This document shows positions 12,187 to 24,547 of a stretch of DNA of 64,000 nucleotides, one piece after another. Source of the DNA: Hydrangea macrophylla (Eukaryota > Streptophyta > Magnoliopsida > Cornales > Hydrangeaceae); NCBI GenBank assembly GCA_033977485.1, contig CM066998.1, positions 24,925,501 to 24,989,500 of the forward strand, in the 5' to 3' direction. The stretch's first letter is position 1, and each line of letters starts with the position of its first letter. A model generated the notes under the pieces. It had not been told where the DNA came from and did not search any database. It was given only the letters and a program-made list of their open reading frames with translations. A program made the position numbers and the translations under genes.

Positions 12187-13111
12187 TTGTTCTTATTACC
12201 TAGTATTCCTATTGAAATTCATCTCCAATGGGATATTTGTAAGTCCCTTAGATCCTTGATCTAAAGTTCTTCATAGAACTTGAGGGCTAAATTGATTGAG
12301 AATCATGATAATCAAGTTCATCCGTGAGTTTGATCTCTCTCTAAATAAGCTTCAACCAACACCTAAGATATTTTCCTACACTTTAAAATGAATTACATAA
12401 AATTCAGCAAAACAGATTGGTTTTGTCCATAAGATTTGGTCCATCCAAACCCATAGTTTGATGGATTTCAAAATTTTTGGGTAAACTTTGATGAATTATC
12501 TTTTATTCGATCCATTTTGAGAATCATTAGGATCCATTTACTATTTTTAGAAATTGTTGAGAAATCGGTTGACAGATTTGAATATAGTCTTTTTGTACTT
12601 GAATTTCAGAAAATCTATGATAGTCATCGATGATCCGCTTTTTGGGGATGATTCCTAACTGATGTATCTATATGCCAATGTAAAATCATGAGCATACGAT
12701 CGAGTTAAGATTGTTTTCTAAGCGTTTGAAGTCGATACAACTATTCTGGAATTTTCTAAGTTTAAGTACAATCATGATTATGTATACAAAATGGTCATAC
12801 CTTGATCACTCAACAATAATTGATGAATAAAACTTGGTTTAGAAATCATCTAGGATAAATGGATAAGAGATTAAAAGCTTAGATCAACTTGATTAACATG
12901 ATTCATGAATTTCTATTATGTCTTACATTCCTTTGTCAAATGATACCAAATTTCCAGAATAACAGAGTCTGGTTAAAACAAATTTTCAAAGACCTTATGT
13001 TCATGAAATGTCCATGGGATTATTTTTGTCATAAACTAAAATGAAATAGTTTTCTTTTGACACCAAATAGAGCTTCATATGATTTTTTAGAATTAATTAT
13101 GATTTTTACAA

Positions 13112-13140
13112 GAACAGTGGATAGTCATGATCCACTGTTC
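13112..13140. repeat. perfect 11-bp-stem hairpin in the Tat-like 5' LTR
   Basis: GAACAGTGGAT and ATCCACTGTTC flank a 7-base loop. The same hairpin is at 31022-31050 in the 3' LTR. Confidence 0.85.
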
Positions 13141-14161
13141 CCAAAACTCTTATTTCTCGAACTTCAAAAATACAAATGAGATCCTAATTTTTGGAAAAGT
13201 TCCCTAAGACATGTATCTAACTTTCTATAAAAGGGTTTTAACCCAGCTCATGTTTAATATCACTTTTGATAGGATTCATTAGAGGTCACTAAATATGAAA
13301 ATTTGATTGATGACATCTTCTTCTTGTTTATGATGCATATCATTTGTTTGCTTGTATTTTTGCAATGCTTGGGTATTCCTTGGTGTCTTAGTACAGAGGA
13401 TTGAATGTCGTGGATCCGGACTTCGATTTGGGAGCTTTCCTTGTCTACATGTGGCATAGTGTCCATGTATCGTGTACTATCTATACCCTTTCTCTTAGAA
13501 TATTTCTAGGTTTATAACTTTGTTTTCAACGACACAATTCCTTTAGGATAGTCCCCGTTTATGTGGTTATATGTTAGAGACATCTTATCTAGAATTGTTG
13601 CATGATTGCATTACACGTTTCCTTTCTTTTGCTTTTTGCGACTCTGCTTGAGTCAACCCAATGAAGTCTTCTTGTTCCCTTTTGCATATCATGACACGTT
13701 TCCTTTATTTACATCGGTCTCGGGCATGACTAGCCACTATGAGTATACCTCTCTCTTGTATTACATGTGCATCCGACTGCTACTTGATTTAATCTCTTGA
13801 AATGATTTTCATTAGATGTTCCTTTTTGCCATGTATATATTATCGAGTATGTTTGAGGAAACAACACCTATTATGAATTAAGAACAAGGATATTTTAATC
13901 AAGGCCTACCATTTGGTAGGGCGAGTAGGGGGTGCTTTAGTCCAAGACCTCCAAACCTTGTTTATGATGATGAAGGGCGAGTAACCTTACTCAGTTTTGG
14001 GCGAGTCAAATTTGGTTTCCTAATTATCGATAAAAATTAGGTGGCGACTCTTTGTCTCTAAGATTGCGTGAGGAGTTCTAGTTCCTGAAGTGTGCTCCTT
14101 GGATCCGTCCTGGGACACTGTCAAGGAACGCCAGGACCCCTCACCGCGTGCGTGGTCCACA

Positions 14162-15703
14162 ATCTGGCGACTCTGGATTTGAATATGAAACATATGTTTC
14201 TTGTTCTTCGAGGGTTTGACTTGAGCCAATAAATATCCTTATTATTAATTCGATAATCGTGTTGTTTCTGCCTGTATTTGCACTTGCATTGTTCTTTCAT
14301 CGCGACTGCTTGAGCCATTGCCTTGAGGGTGGAGAGCCCCCTTTCCTCCATTTGTCGAGAGAATTTGGTAGCATGTAGTCACCATTAGCCTTGTACCACG
14401 TGCGTTATATTGAGCCCTTGGCTTGCTAATGGATCCTTTATGAGACTAAAACCCGGCCTTTGCATGTAGTTTCTATAGAACCCTTCAATTAGGATCTTGA
14501 TTATCATCTTTGATTAGGACAATGTGATGAATTATTTGCGCTTGCCCGTAAGGGATTATGTGGATGATGACGACGTGTATGCGAAGGCATCATCAAACCT
14601 TGTATGGTAGATTCCTCTAGGGAAGTATGGTCTTTATCCAAACATCCAATCATTATTCGCAGACGATTTTTGAAAATTTTAAAAATGCTAGCACTTCTTT
14701 GAAAAATCCCAAATCTTTTGAAAATTCTAGGAATATCCCTTTTGAAAATTTGCTTCGAAATTCACGTTCACAAAATCCTTCAAAAAAAAAAATTCCCCTA
14801 GATTTTAGAGAATTTCAAATTTCCTACCTTGGTTTTCAAAAATCATGATTTCACACTTTGATGATTTAATTTCAAATTCTCCTCTCAAATTTTAGAAATT
14901 CAAAATTCCTACCTCGATTTTCAAGAATCATGATTTCACACCTCAGGAATTAATGGTTCAAATGTACTTTTGAAAATTACAAATCTCCCCCTTTCTTTCA
15001 AGATTTTCATGAAAAATTCAATTTTGTAATCCTAAGCCATCAAGAATTTTTAAGCTAAAAAATTTGGATAATGATTAGATTAGTAAAGTGATTAACATAT
15101 TCAAGGAATCTTATGTGCTGATATGCTAGGTCTAAGCTAGATTAAAGGGCATTGCATTTAGAATAGATTGCATTTCATCTGCATTGCATACACTACACGG
15201 GCATTGCATATACGACTTACGAGTGCGATACCTCTAATATACTTTCGAAAAGAAAATAATTGTTTGCCTCAGAATTTTGAAAGTTGAAGTGACTTTTTCT
15301 TAGAAAGATTTCTTTGATCTTAGAAAATGTTTTTGAAAAAGGAAAAGATTTTCCATCTTTGATTTTCCATCTTTGTAAATTCACTTTTGTAAATATCATT
15401 CTTTGAAAATTCTTTTGCAATAAAGATACCTGATAATTTGAAAATTTCTAATAAACTAGAGAAGAGAAGATAGGACCAAAGAGTTTACTCCCTCCTGGAT
15501 CAGAGTTCCGAACAGTCGTTTGATTAGATTAGGGTATGAAGAAGGAACAGTCGAGTCAACTAGGGTTGAGGATTTAACGTACGAAGCTGATATGGAAGCC
15601 AGGTTGGCCGCAATCGAAATTGCGTTGGATCAGAGCAGAGAACAAAATCGGGAACAACTAGCCACTATGATGAGAATGATTGAGTAGCTGACTAATCTGC
15701 CAC
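14162..15703 (+). pseudogene. Tat-like element leader and gag 5' end
   Basis: After the LTR and atc, tggcgactctggattt (from 14165) is in the primer-binding-site position, though I cannot name the tRNA. About 1.4 kb of leader follows, AT-rich and without a gene. A gag-like start occurs at atg 15592 (MEARLAAIEIALDQSREQ), typical of Tat-lineage gag, with an in-frame tag at 15685-15687 where glutamine would fit. Homology then stops at 15703 where an LTR-like block begins, and gag resumes at about 22190. Confidence 0.65.
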
Positions 15704-18671
15704 TATAGACACCCTAATTTCGACCAAACATCAAATTAAGGGGAGCATTACCTCCAAATCCAATGATGACAATGTCTGACTAATCTAGGACTTCCAAAGG
15801 TAATTCAAGTTTTTCGAAAGGTTCTGCAATTCAAACAAAAAAAGAAAGAAAGAAGAAAAAGAGAATAGAAGAGAACGGCACATGGCACAGTTTGCGGCAG
15901 TCACGGATCACCGCTGTGGCACTCTATGATTGCCGCATGACATTCAGAATGTGCCGCAATAGTTTTCGCTGATAGATGTAAAAATACACCAAATGCCACG
16001 AAAATCAATATTCCAGAAAAGACGGCAGTCCGTAGAGTTGTTCGTGGCATTCATTGAGTGCCGCATCCGCATTAAGTGAATGTCGCGCCGTCAATCAGTG
16101 AGTGCCGTTCTGACACTTATTAAGTGCCGCTTCCATCTCCGTTGAGTGCTGCATTTTTGTTGCTGCCAGCTTTGAAATAGTACATTTTGTACCTTCAAAA
16201 GGACATCCGGGATTAGGATTTTTACTATGAAATTACCAAAATAACCCTCCAAAGTTTGCTTATATATAGGAGATGAATATCCCATTATAAAGGACTTGGA
16301 ATTTTGAATCTTAGAACCTTATCTTGATTCTCTTTGTTTTAAACCTCTAAAAAATTCTCTAAACACAATTAGGAGCAAGTTTTAGAGGAGTTTAAGGAAG
16401 AAGTTGCATGAGTTAGAAGAAAAAGAGCTTGAACCACCTTTGAAAGACCTTTAAAAACCTAAGAGTTGAGGATAGTTGGAAGACTAATTAATCTTAATAT
16501 AAGTTCAATCACAATATTAGAATCTTTTAGGATCTTTTACACATTTTCAAGAATCTCATTTCTTCACACACCACCAATATTGTGATTGAACTTGCATTTC
16601 ATTGGTTTGGAACAAAGTAACCTAAGGTGTAAGCTTAAATAAATCATGAAGTTAACTTAGATATTACTTGAGTTTTGGTTTCCTTTTTCTTTTTGATTAT
16701 AATCATCTCTTAGGATTCATAAGATTTTCAATGCCTTAAATTCTTAGACTTGAAATCCTTTAATCTTCTTATAGACTCATGACTTGTAAGAGGATTAAGG
16801 TTGATACTAGCATGTTTGGTTAATGAGTCTAAACCTATCTCCATGGTTTAGGTTCATTGCTTAGAGATTTCATGGAGTTTTTTCACACTCCATTGAAATC
16901 TGTAAGTATTATTGTCCTTAATCTCCAATGACCATCAAATGGGAGGAGAAGTAGTTTGGGTTAAGCCAAAACTCCATGGCTTGGTAACTAGAGTTAACAA
17001 ATGGAAGATAGGTTTAACAATGGTGCAGTGAGTTGATGAACTACCTTTTATCAAAGTTTTTTAGTTAAATAACGAACCGTTGGAATTGAATGAAACCAAT
17101 TAGAGAGTGTCATTAACACAAAGTTTCACCACTGTGATTTTTTGCTTTGGTGAGATTTCATGCCTAAGATGGTTTGGTCAGGGGTTTTGTGAAGCAACCA
17201 TAATCTGCCCAGAATTTCAGAACAGTAACACCCTTTTGAAATAAGTAAATCAGAGCTTTAATCAACCATTCTTGACTTCAAATACTTTTTTTCATGAAGT
17301 TTAATGTGTTAATAAAATGATCAAAGTGATTCTGATACTTTTACTATTTTTAGAAAATCATACAAAACTCTAAACAAAGAGTTGTAAGTTTTGGAGTGAT
17401 GTCTAGTTTTTGTCCAATTCCTGGAGATTGAACCGTTTATCTTCGATTTTTCATTTTGGGTTGGAAACTAAACTCACCAAGGCATCTTGTGTCCAAAATT
17501 CCTTGACATCAAACAATGAGAATCATGCCTTTTCTATTTTTGAAGTTCTGGTATGCTCTCTGTAACTTTCAGAACTTTGTGACAGATTTGACAAACTCTG
17601 TAAATAATGGTCCAAACGACTTTTGTATGACCTAAGGCTTAAACCATGTTTCAATAATGATTAGTTAAGCTTAAATTCAGAGGTTAAATTATCCAAATCA
17701 ATGAATAGCTCATAGCTTACTCTTGTTCATATTCATGTATTCATATACATCCATCTATGTAGATTGACACTTGTAATTAAAATTCATTTTGTATTAGGAT
17801 TAAAAATGCATTTTCATCGAACCTAATTGTGAGTTTTTTGTGACCATGTTGGGACTACACTATCTCTATATGGACATTACGTTGGCTCCTAGTTGAGACT
17901 TGTATATCTATAGAAATGATGCACTTCCAACTAATTAGAAGGAATTCATAATTGTGTCATTTCTTTCATACTTGATAGATTTAAGTTACAAGTTTAAGGA
18001 TGTTGTTTAGAATTTTATACTAAATCTTAATTGAAGCATGTGGACTAACTCTCTGTTTTATAGCGCTATTGAGGTATGATTTCTCAACCCTTCTCTAGTT
18101 TAATCATTTCTTAATTTTATTGATTTTCGACCCCATGCACGACACCTAAGAATTAAGATTTACCTTATGTGTATACACGATTAGAGAGCATTTGTTAGGT
18201 TTTTATTTTCATTTGTATGCATTGCACGTTTAACATTCGCGGCTGGATCCCGGGTAAGTTTTTTCTAGTTCCCTATTTGCACATCATCCTACTTGCTATT
18301 TGGAATTATGTGGTTTTGAATGCTATTTTATCATTTGTAATCTTACACCCTTTGGACATGCTTTTGTATATATATTCACACATATGTATTAGTTGAGGAA
18401 AAATTTAGATTAATAATTCGACTAAAATGATGTTGAGTGGAGGCCTATCGCGAGATAGGATGAGACATGGTGTTTTAGTCTGCCGGGCATCTTCCTCTCT
18501 CATTCCATAATCCCCAGACCTAGAAGTCTCTGGTTTCCAAAAAAGATCAGTTTGTCTTAAAATGGTTTCTTAATTTTCCTTTTAAGAATTAAGTGGTGAC
18601 TTGTGTTTTGTATTTTGAAATTGAAAAGGATTTTGAAAAAAGCTATGGGTAAGAAAATATGCGATATTCAC
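15704..18671 (+). repeat. LTR-like block C (tatagacacc...)
   Basis: Starts tatagacacccta, a variant of the TGTAGACACCC start shared by three other LTRs here. It has tatatata at 16261 and near its end keeps the family block aggcctatcg...gtgttttag and aagtggtgact (18440-18600). The usual gtggtccaca end is absent; block D begins instead. No duplication flanking the C+D pair was found. It contains no gene. Confidence 0.6.
15885..16140. repeat. cluster of GTGCCGC / GCGGCA words in block C
   Basis: gtgccgc, tgccgc, gcggca and tggcac recur in both orientations about a dozen times in 250 bases, upstream of the TATA at 16261. Spacing is irregular, unlike the strict arrays elsewhere in this window. 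Confidence 0.6.
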
Positions 18672-19049
18672 TGTAGACACCCCATTTTGACCCACCAAAA
18701 AAAAGAGTTGATTGTCACAGGGGGCCCACCGGGCACGTCAACCGAGGAGCAGAAGAATGGGAACCAACGAGAAGCATAAAAAAGTCCTATCAGGCTGACT
18801 AAATGAAAATGGAAATAAATAAATAAATAAAAAATTCTGCAACTTGAATCAGCCCGATCGGACAACCAGAGAAATGACGACCAACCAAAGTTTTTAGGCC
18901 CGACTGGCCAGGGCAGGGGCAATATGGTCATTTTTTTATGATAAATTTACAATCCAACCGTATCGATTTAAAGTTTAAGTCATTACGAGTCTGAATCTTC
19001 TTGAATCATAGAGATCGGACGGTCAGATTAGAAGATGTCAGAGATTGAA

Positions 19050-19375
19050 GATGGTTTAAATATATTTTACCCCATGTGGTTAGGCCCATTTTTTACTTTA
19101 ACCCCCGCGGTTCAAAAAGTGAACACTTAACCCCTTGTGGTTTCGGACTAAAGTAAAATTACTAAGATTTTCCCCAAACAAAAAAATGATGAAAAAAAAA
19201 TAAGGTTAATTTTGGGATTAATCCTTTATGTGGAGATAATGTTGCAATTTAATCCGACTATGTGAGGGTTAATTTTAACACTTAGTCACCATATGAGGGT
19301 ACTTTGAGAGAAATCTTAGTAGTTTCATTTTAGTCCCAATCACAGAGGATAAAATGTATTTAACTCATTTTGATC
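19050..19375. mobile_element. MITE-like inverted-repeat element
   Basis: The two ends are imperfect inverted repeats: atggtttaaatatattttacc...ctaaagtaaaattactaagattt on the left, and its approximate reverse complement on the right (aaatcttagtag...aaaatgtatttaactcat). No coding capacity. Terminal duplication not resolved, so the type is uncertain. Confidence 0.5.
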
Positions 19376-20420
19376 TGAGAAAAATCAAATGGTTGTGATC
19401 AAAAGTGTACCAGCTGAATTTGTGGCCCACTCACATGGGATAACCACCTATGGGAGTTGGCCTATTTAAGAAGCTTCATGTGCCTCCTTTCGAGACAGAC
19501 GCAGAGCCTCCACTGAAAAAAAGAAAAATCCTAGATTTAAGAGGTCCTGTTGGTGAGGAAATCTCCCCAAAACCAAGGATTTGGCTGGTAAAATATTTAG
19601 TTTTTTTTTTCTTTCTCTTTCCCTCTATGTTCTTGGATCTTGCTTGCTTGAAGCACCACTACTATCACCATTAAACCTCAAGCACCAGCACCACCCTCGG
19701 CCTCATCACCACTACCATCACCAAGCTTATCACCAATACCATCACCTACCTCACTGCCGCCATCAGCCTCATCATCACAACCCAATCATTGACCACTACC
19801 CTTAGCAACCTCCCAAAGCATCACCAATCACAAGCCCCCCCAGGCCCCAGCACAGGCCACACACAGCCCACTGCCCGGCCATTTGTGGTAGGTGCTGACC
19901 TTTCTCTCTGTCTAATAAGAGGAACCATTTTCATGCATATATTCATACATATACGTATCTATATATACACATTGGCCATACTAGTTTGACTAGGTAGTCT
20001 AAGAAAAAAAAAAAAGAAAAAAAATGTCAAGGATGCCAAACCGTGGGTCCAAGACTAGTTTTTTTTTTTTTTTTTTGTGCATTACATTTGCATATGTTGG
20101 CACGTGCCTTTTTTTTTTATCAAGTTTTACTGGGTTTGCTGGGAAACTACCATGGCACATTTTGGTGTTTTGTTGTATTGTTTCAAGTCATTTTTGACAC
20201 CACTTTTGGTACCAACTTACTGTTAATTATTCGGGAGAATCAAGATGTACCAACTTTTTTTTTTCTAGAAAAAAACACTTTACTAAAAAATATTTATATA
20301 TGTATATAATGTATCAGTTTGCTTAAAAAAAAAGAAAATACAAAAGAAATAAAAAATTATAATCAATACTTGGACTAGAATTGTTAGAATAATTTTATGA
20401 TTTTATTGCTCTACTTTTTT

Positions 20421-20910
20421 TAGTGGTTTGGGCTCCTTATAAATCCACTGGTTGGACATTCCGCCTTTCTCTTTCTCTTTTATTTTCTTTTAGGTTTAGT
20501 TTGGCCCCCATGTGGCTTTTTAAAAGGAGCTTATGAAATTTATTACTAAGTTTTTTGATAATTTTATACAAGTGACACACTACTCTTCAAAAAGACATCA
20601 TGAAACTAAAAAGCAACCTTGAGCTTTTAAAATCTTCATTTTAGAGCTTTTAAAAGCTCCCTCCAAAAATGCCCTAAGTTCATTTTTTGCAAAGCTCATA
20701 AACTAGTTATCAAATGAATTAACATGAAATTGAGCTTTAAAAAAGGAGAAGCAACACGTAGGGGCCAAACTAAGCCTTAGTGGTCTGAGCTCCCTATAAA
20801 TCCATTGGTCGGATATTCCGCCTTTCTCTTTCTCTTTTATTTTCTTTTAGTGGTGTGGTCTCCCTATAAATCCAATGGTCGAATATTCCGCCTTTTTTTA
20901 TTATTTTTTA
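20421..20910. repeat. dispersed copies of a TATA-less promoter-like 70-mer
   Basis: The string agtggt..g.gctccttataaatcca.tggt.g.a.attccgcctttctc occurs at about 20422, 20780 and 20850. The last two are nearly adjacent, and the first is separated by about 330 bases of unrelated AT-rich sequence. Confidence 0.65.
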
Positions 20911-20917
20911 TTTTAGT

Positions 20918-21335
20918 CGGAAGGAGGCATCGAACTCCACCCGATTGGACTTTATATCCTGCGTCAGCCGGAAGGAGATCTAATGACCCACCCGACTGAA
21001 CTTTATCAAACCGCTATATCCTACGCCAGTCGGAAGGAGGCCTCGAACTCCACCCGATTGGACTTTATATCCTGCGTTAGTCGGAAGGAGATCTAATGAC
21101 CCACCTGGCTGAACTTTATCAAACTGTTATATCCTGCGCCAGTCGGAAGGAGACCTTCGAACTCCATCCGATTGGACTATATATCCTACGTCAGCCGGAA
21201 GAAGATCTTATGACCCGTCCGGTTGAACTTTATCAAACTGCTATATCCTGCGCCAATTGGAAGGAGGCCTCGAACTCCACCCGATTGGACTTTATATTCT
21301 GCTTCAGCCGGAAAGAGATCTAATGACCCACCCAG
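20918..21335. repeat. tandem repeat, about 112-bp period, four copies
   Basis: Each unit has two diverged halves of about 55 bases, each beginning (c/t)agtcggaaggag or cagccggaaggag. The first half reads cgaactccacccgattgg and the second atctaatgacccaccc. Units start at about 20918, 21028, 21140 and 21255. The short ORF over it is a product of the repetition. Confidence 0.8.
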
Positions 21336-22186
21336 CTGCATTTTATCTTTTGTTATAGATATTCGTTGATAAAAATTAGAGAACACAAAAAATTGATACT
21401 TCTCTTCATTCGCATTGGGCACCGACCCTTACTTCCGGCACATAAAACAAAAAAATCATAAAAACAAAAAATACAAAAAACTCATCGCACGACCGATCTA
21501 CTCCGACTTTTACTCAAAACACTTTCTCATAACTCACTACTTTCTTAAAAGCTTAAAAGTCTTGGACTACACCGTATAGATTAAAGTTCCTAGCTACATC
21601 GACTTTGCTCAAAATTTTATTTTACACACTCACGGTCTAGATCGACCAAGCACTCACACACATACACAGAGCAAGAACTACGTGCGACCTGATTCTCGTA
21701 TTGAGATACGTATGCAACCCTGATTAGGGTGCGGCCATAAAGATTTTTCTTTCACCTATAGCATTGCCCGCTTTTCCTATTTCTTTCAAAGAAAGCTCGT
21801 TTTCTTATAAAATCATATCCCTCATTTCTCTAAAAATTAGTAAAACCGACAACTGTGTGTCACGGATGCTTGAGGGTGCCTAATACCTTCTCTCGATATA
21901 ATCGAGTCCCCGAACTCATCTCAAGAACTCTGGTTTTGCACGACTATCAAGAGTCACACTTTTAAGGGGCCCACTTTCCTCGAACTATTTTTAAAAAGTT
22001 AAAGATGATTGCGTCGATTGTTTTTGCTGGGGTCCTAACTCCCGAAACACGTTAGGTGGCGACTCTAAAACTTTTACTTGGCCCTACTCCCACATTCACG
22101 CACTTTCACGCACTTCTTCGCCTTTGTCGGCATAAACAGTCGCGATCCTCAAGGGGACCGCCCCCACTTTCGGGGTAGGCGCGACA

Positions 22187-23498
22187 GATCCACCACCACC
22201 ACCACCGCCTCTGGTGCATCATGAGGAAGAAGACTCTGGGGAGATAGTTCAACCAAAGTTTCAGCTAGATCAGGAAATTCAGGACAAGTTGGTTAAAATC
22301 GATAAGCTAGTGAGTGTGATCAGGAAGAGCAAAGGGTTTGATGAATATCTGTTCAATATAGAAGGTCTGTGTAATGCTCCAAAAGCAAAACTCCCTGATA
22401 ATTTCAAAATGTCTCATATAGAATTCTTCGACGGAACCGAAAACCCAAAGAGCCATCTGAGGCTTTATGTGGGAGTCTTACAGCCCATGAGCATTGGGTC
22501 TGACTGTTTTGCCATGCTGTTTCAAAGAACTCTGAGTGAAGTAGCACTGTCATGGTATCTGACCTTAGAATCATCTGTGGCCAAAGATTGGGAAGCCCTG
22601 GCTAGAGCATTTATGGCTCAATACTTATACAATTTATCATTTGATATTACTACAAGAGATTTGGAAACCACTAGGAAAAAGTGCGAGGAATCCTTCGCAG
22701 TCCTTACTTGTTGGAGGGCAAAGGCTGCTCAGATAACGAGCAAACCTACTGAGAAAGAGCAAGTCCGAATGATCATCACGAACCTGCAGCCTGAGTATCT
22801 TGAAAAGCTCCGATTCCAGTCTATTATGACATTTGAACAACTGTTTGACATAGGTACACTCGTCGAAGATGCAATTAGGGATGGGACAATCAAGAAAGGA
22901 AACACAAACAATCAAAGATCAATCTATCATCAGTCCGTTGATGTCAATGCATTATCTCCTCAGTCTTTTCAGAAAGAACGTCGAAGTACTATTGTGGCTA
23001 GAGTAAGTCAGAACTAGGGGCAGTCAAGAGAGAAAAGGGAATTTTTTGAATTGGGAATATCCTTGAGCACTGCACTTAAGAGGATGCTAGAAAAAGGGTA
23101 CTTGGAGAAATTGGAACCCAGGCCAGAGCCAGATCCGCTTCCGCCAAAATTCAAAACCCATTTATACTGCAATTTTCACCAAGAGTGTAGGCATAACATA
23201 GATAGATGTTGGAGGCTCAAGTATGAAATTCAGAATCTGATTGAAAAAAGGTGCCATTGCTCCCCCACCGCCACAGAATGTCAATTCTCTTGAGATAGGG
23301 TCTGCACACTATGACTCGGCAATTTACATCTCACCATTAGGGCAACCAGTGTCCAATGTAATTTTGCCTCGTCTTGGGGAGATGATGCAATCTGCCAAGG
23401 ATGAGGATGGGTGCCTTGAAGACAATGAGTACGGGCCTGAAGAATTAGCCAAAGAATTTGAGCCTCTGTTGAGGAATGAAGAACTTCAGAAAGCTTAA
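22187..23498 (+). pseudogene. Tat-like retrotransposon gag, main part
   Basis: Capsid-like gag: a proline run, an open frame from 22214, then FFDGTENPKSHLRLYV near residue 72, a region matching the usual LFQRSLSGEALSWY block (here LFQRTLSEVALSWYL) and EKEQVRMIITNLQPEY. The frame stops at 23015. Past a short gap it continues as LGISLSTALKRMLEKGYLE and a CNFHQECRHNIDRCW zinc-like motif. A run of seven A at about 23244-23250 carries one base too many and shifts the frame; GAIAPPPPQNVNS then follows in the next frame to 23498. No protease, RT or integrase follows anywhere before the 3' LTR, so this is a gag-only, non-autonomous element or a deleted one. Confidence 0.85.
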
Positions 23499-24474
23499 AA
23501 GGAGGTGGTGATGAGATGGTGTTTGGAATTGTTTCTATTAAATTCAATGTGGATGCTCTTTAAAAAAAAAATAAGTGAGTCACTATGACGCTCCACTTGA
23601 GATCAAATCGAGTCCATTCGAGTCAGTTTTGAGTCTTGTTGTCGAGTCTATCTGTTATCAAGTTATTTTGAGTCTATGTCGAGCACTGTAATCCTTCTCT
23701 TTCGAAGTAATGAAATAAAATCTTAATTTGCTTGATTAAATGCGCCTAGTCATGAATGAATGAATCTCTAAGCTAAAAATGTCACTTCTATGATTATTGT
23801 GAAAAATACATTGCTGATAAATTTCTACGTTAAAAAGAATCCTGAAAGGATCAAAGTTGATTTTGTGCTAACGCCGAAGAAAGCTAAAAATTGATTGGTC
23901 TTACTTTAAGAATCTTGAGTTGTTTTTGCTTAAATCTTGAAAAGATATGCTTGATAGTAACTCGGGATTAGATTAATTCCCAAATCTTTCCATTTCAAAA
24001 TCTTGAGCCCAGAAAAATGAGCCATTCAAACCTGTCTAAAAGCCATGGTAGCCAAATAATTCAAATGAACTACTTCTCTGAAAAAAAAAAAAGAAAGAAA
24101 GAAGGAAAAAAAGAAAAAGAAGAAGCTCACTAGGATGAAACCCCGAAAGGGCACACCTATACAAAAGTTAGAGCATGAAAAAAAAAAAAAGAAATTTTTC
24201 ACGTTGCTTTCAAGAACCTGATCCTAGACGGGTAAAACTTTAGAGAGAAAAGAAAAGAAAGTAGAGAAGAAGAAAACGGAGAATGAAGAAGATTGAGAAA
24301 TCAGGAACATGAATTTTTGATTTGTAATTCCTTTAAGTAAGCCCAAAGATTTGAAGGGCTAATCTTGTTCCGTAAACATGTATGATATGTGATGAGAAAT
24401 GTAAAATTGGCTGGTTAGTGAAAAGGTGAAAAGAATCAACCGTAAAAAAAAAAAAAAGAAAAGAAAAGAAAAAG

Positions 24475-24509
<35 letters not shown>

Positions 24510-24542
24510 GAGATAGTTTAGTTTCTTTCAACGCTACCATAA
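23499..24542 (+). other. Tat-like element internal DNA, non-coding
   Basis: About 1 kb after gag with no recognisable protein. It is AG-rich with several A runs and contains an uninterrupted run of 33 G at 24476-24508. Confidence 0.7.
24476..24508 (+). repeat. G33 homopolymer
   Basis: Thirty-three consecutive G on the sense strand of the Tat-like element, five bases after an A/G-rich tract. Length in an assembly is unreliable. Confidence 0.9.
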
Positions 24543-24547
24543 GTGAC

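Larger units (their letters stand above)
8508..14161 (+). repeat. 5' LTR of the Tat-like element (interrupted, 5' truncated)
   Basis: Matches 28749-32089 in the same orientation at roughly 93-95 percent outside one identical patch. The first about 86 bases are missing, displaced by the half LTR ending at 8507. It ends gtggtccaca at 14161. It is interrupted by a solo LTR (9792-11865) and carries a local tandem duplication. TATA-like tatatata is at 9201. The 68-aa frame at 13260-13466 (minus) is not a gene; it recurs only because the LTRs are copies. Confidence 0.85.
18672..22186 (+). repeat. LTR-like block D, 3.5 kb
   Basis: Starts TGTAGACACCCCATTTTGAC and ends ggtaggcgcgaca at 22186; ggtggcgactc at about 22052 matches the end region of the other members. 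Core promoter gttggcctatttaa at 19456-19469 is identical to that of the solo LTR at 40520. Inside are an inverted-repeat element and two sets of tandem repeats. No protein gene. Flanking 5-mers (ttcac, gatcc) do not match, so its insertion history is unclear. Confidence 0.62.

Noticed and set aside
13260..13466. Identical 68-aa minus-strand ORFs at 13260-13466 and 31170-31376
   Set aside because: Both lie in the two copies of one LTR and are in the identical patch; no start context, domain or composition supports a gene.
15704..22186. Target duplication for blocks C and D
   Set aside because: gccac, ttcac and gatcc do not match each other in any pairing, so no insertion edge is claimed.
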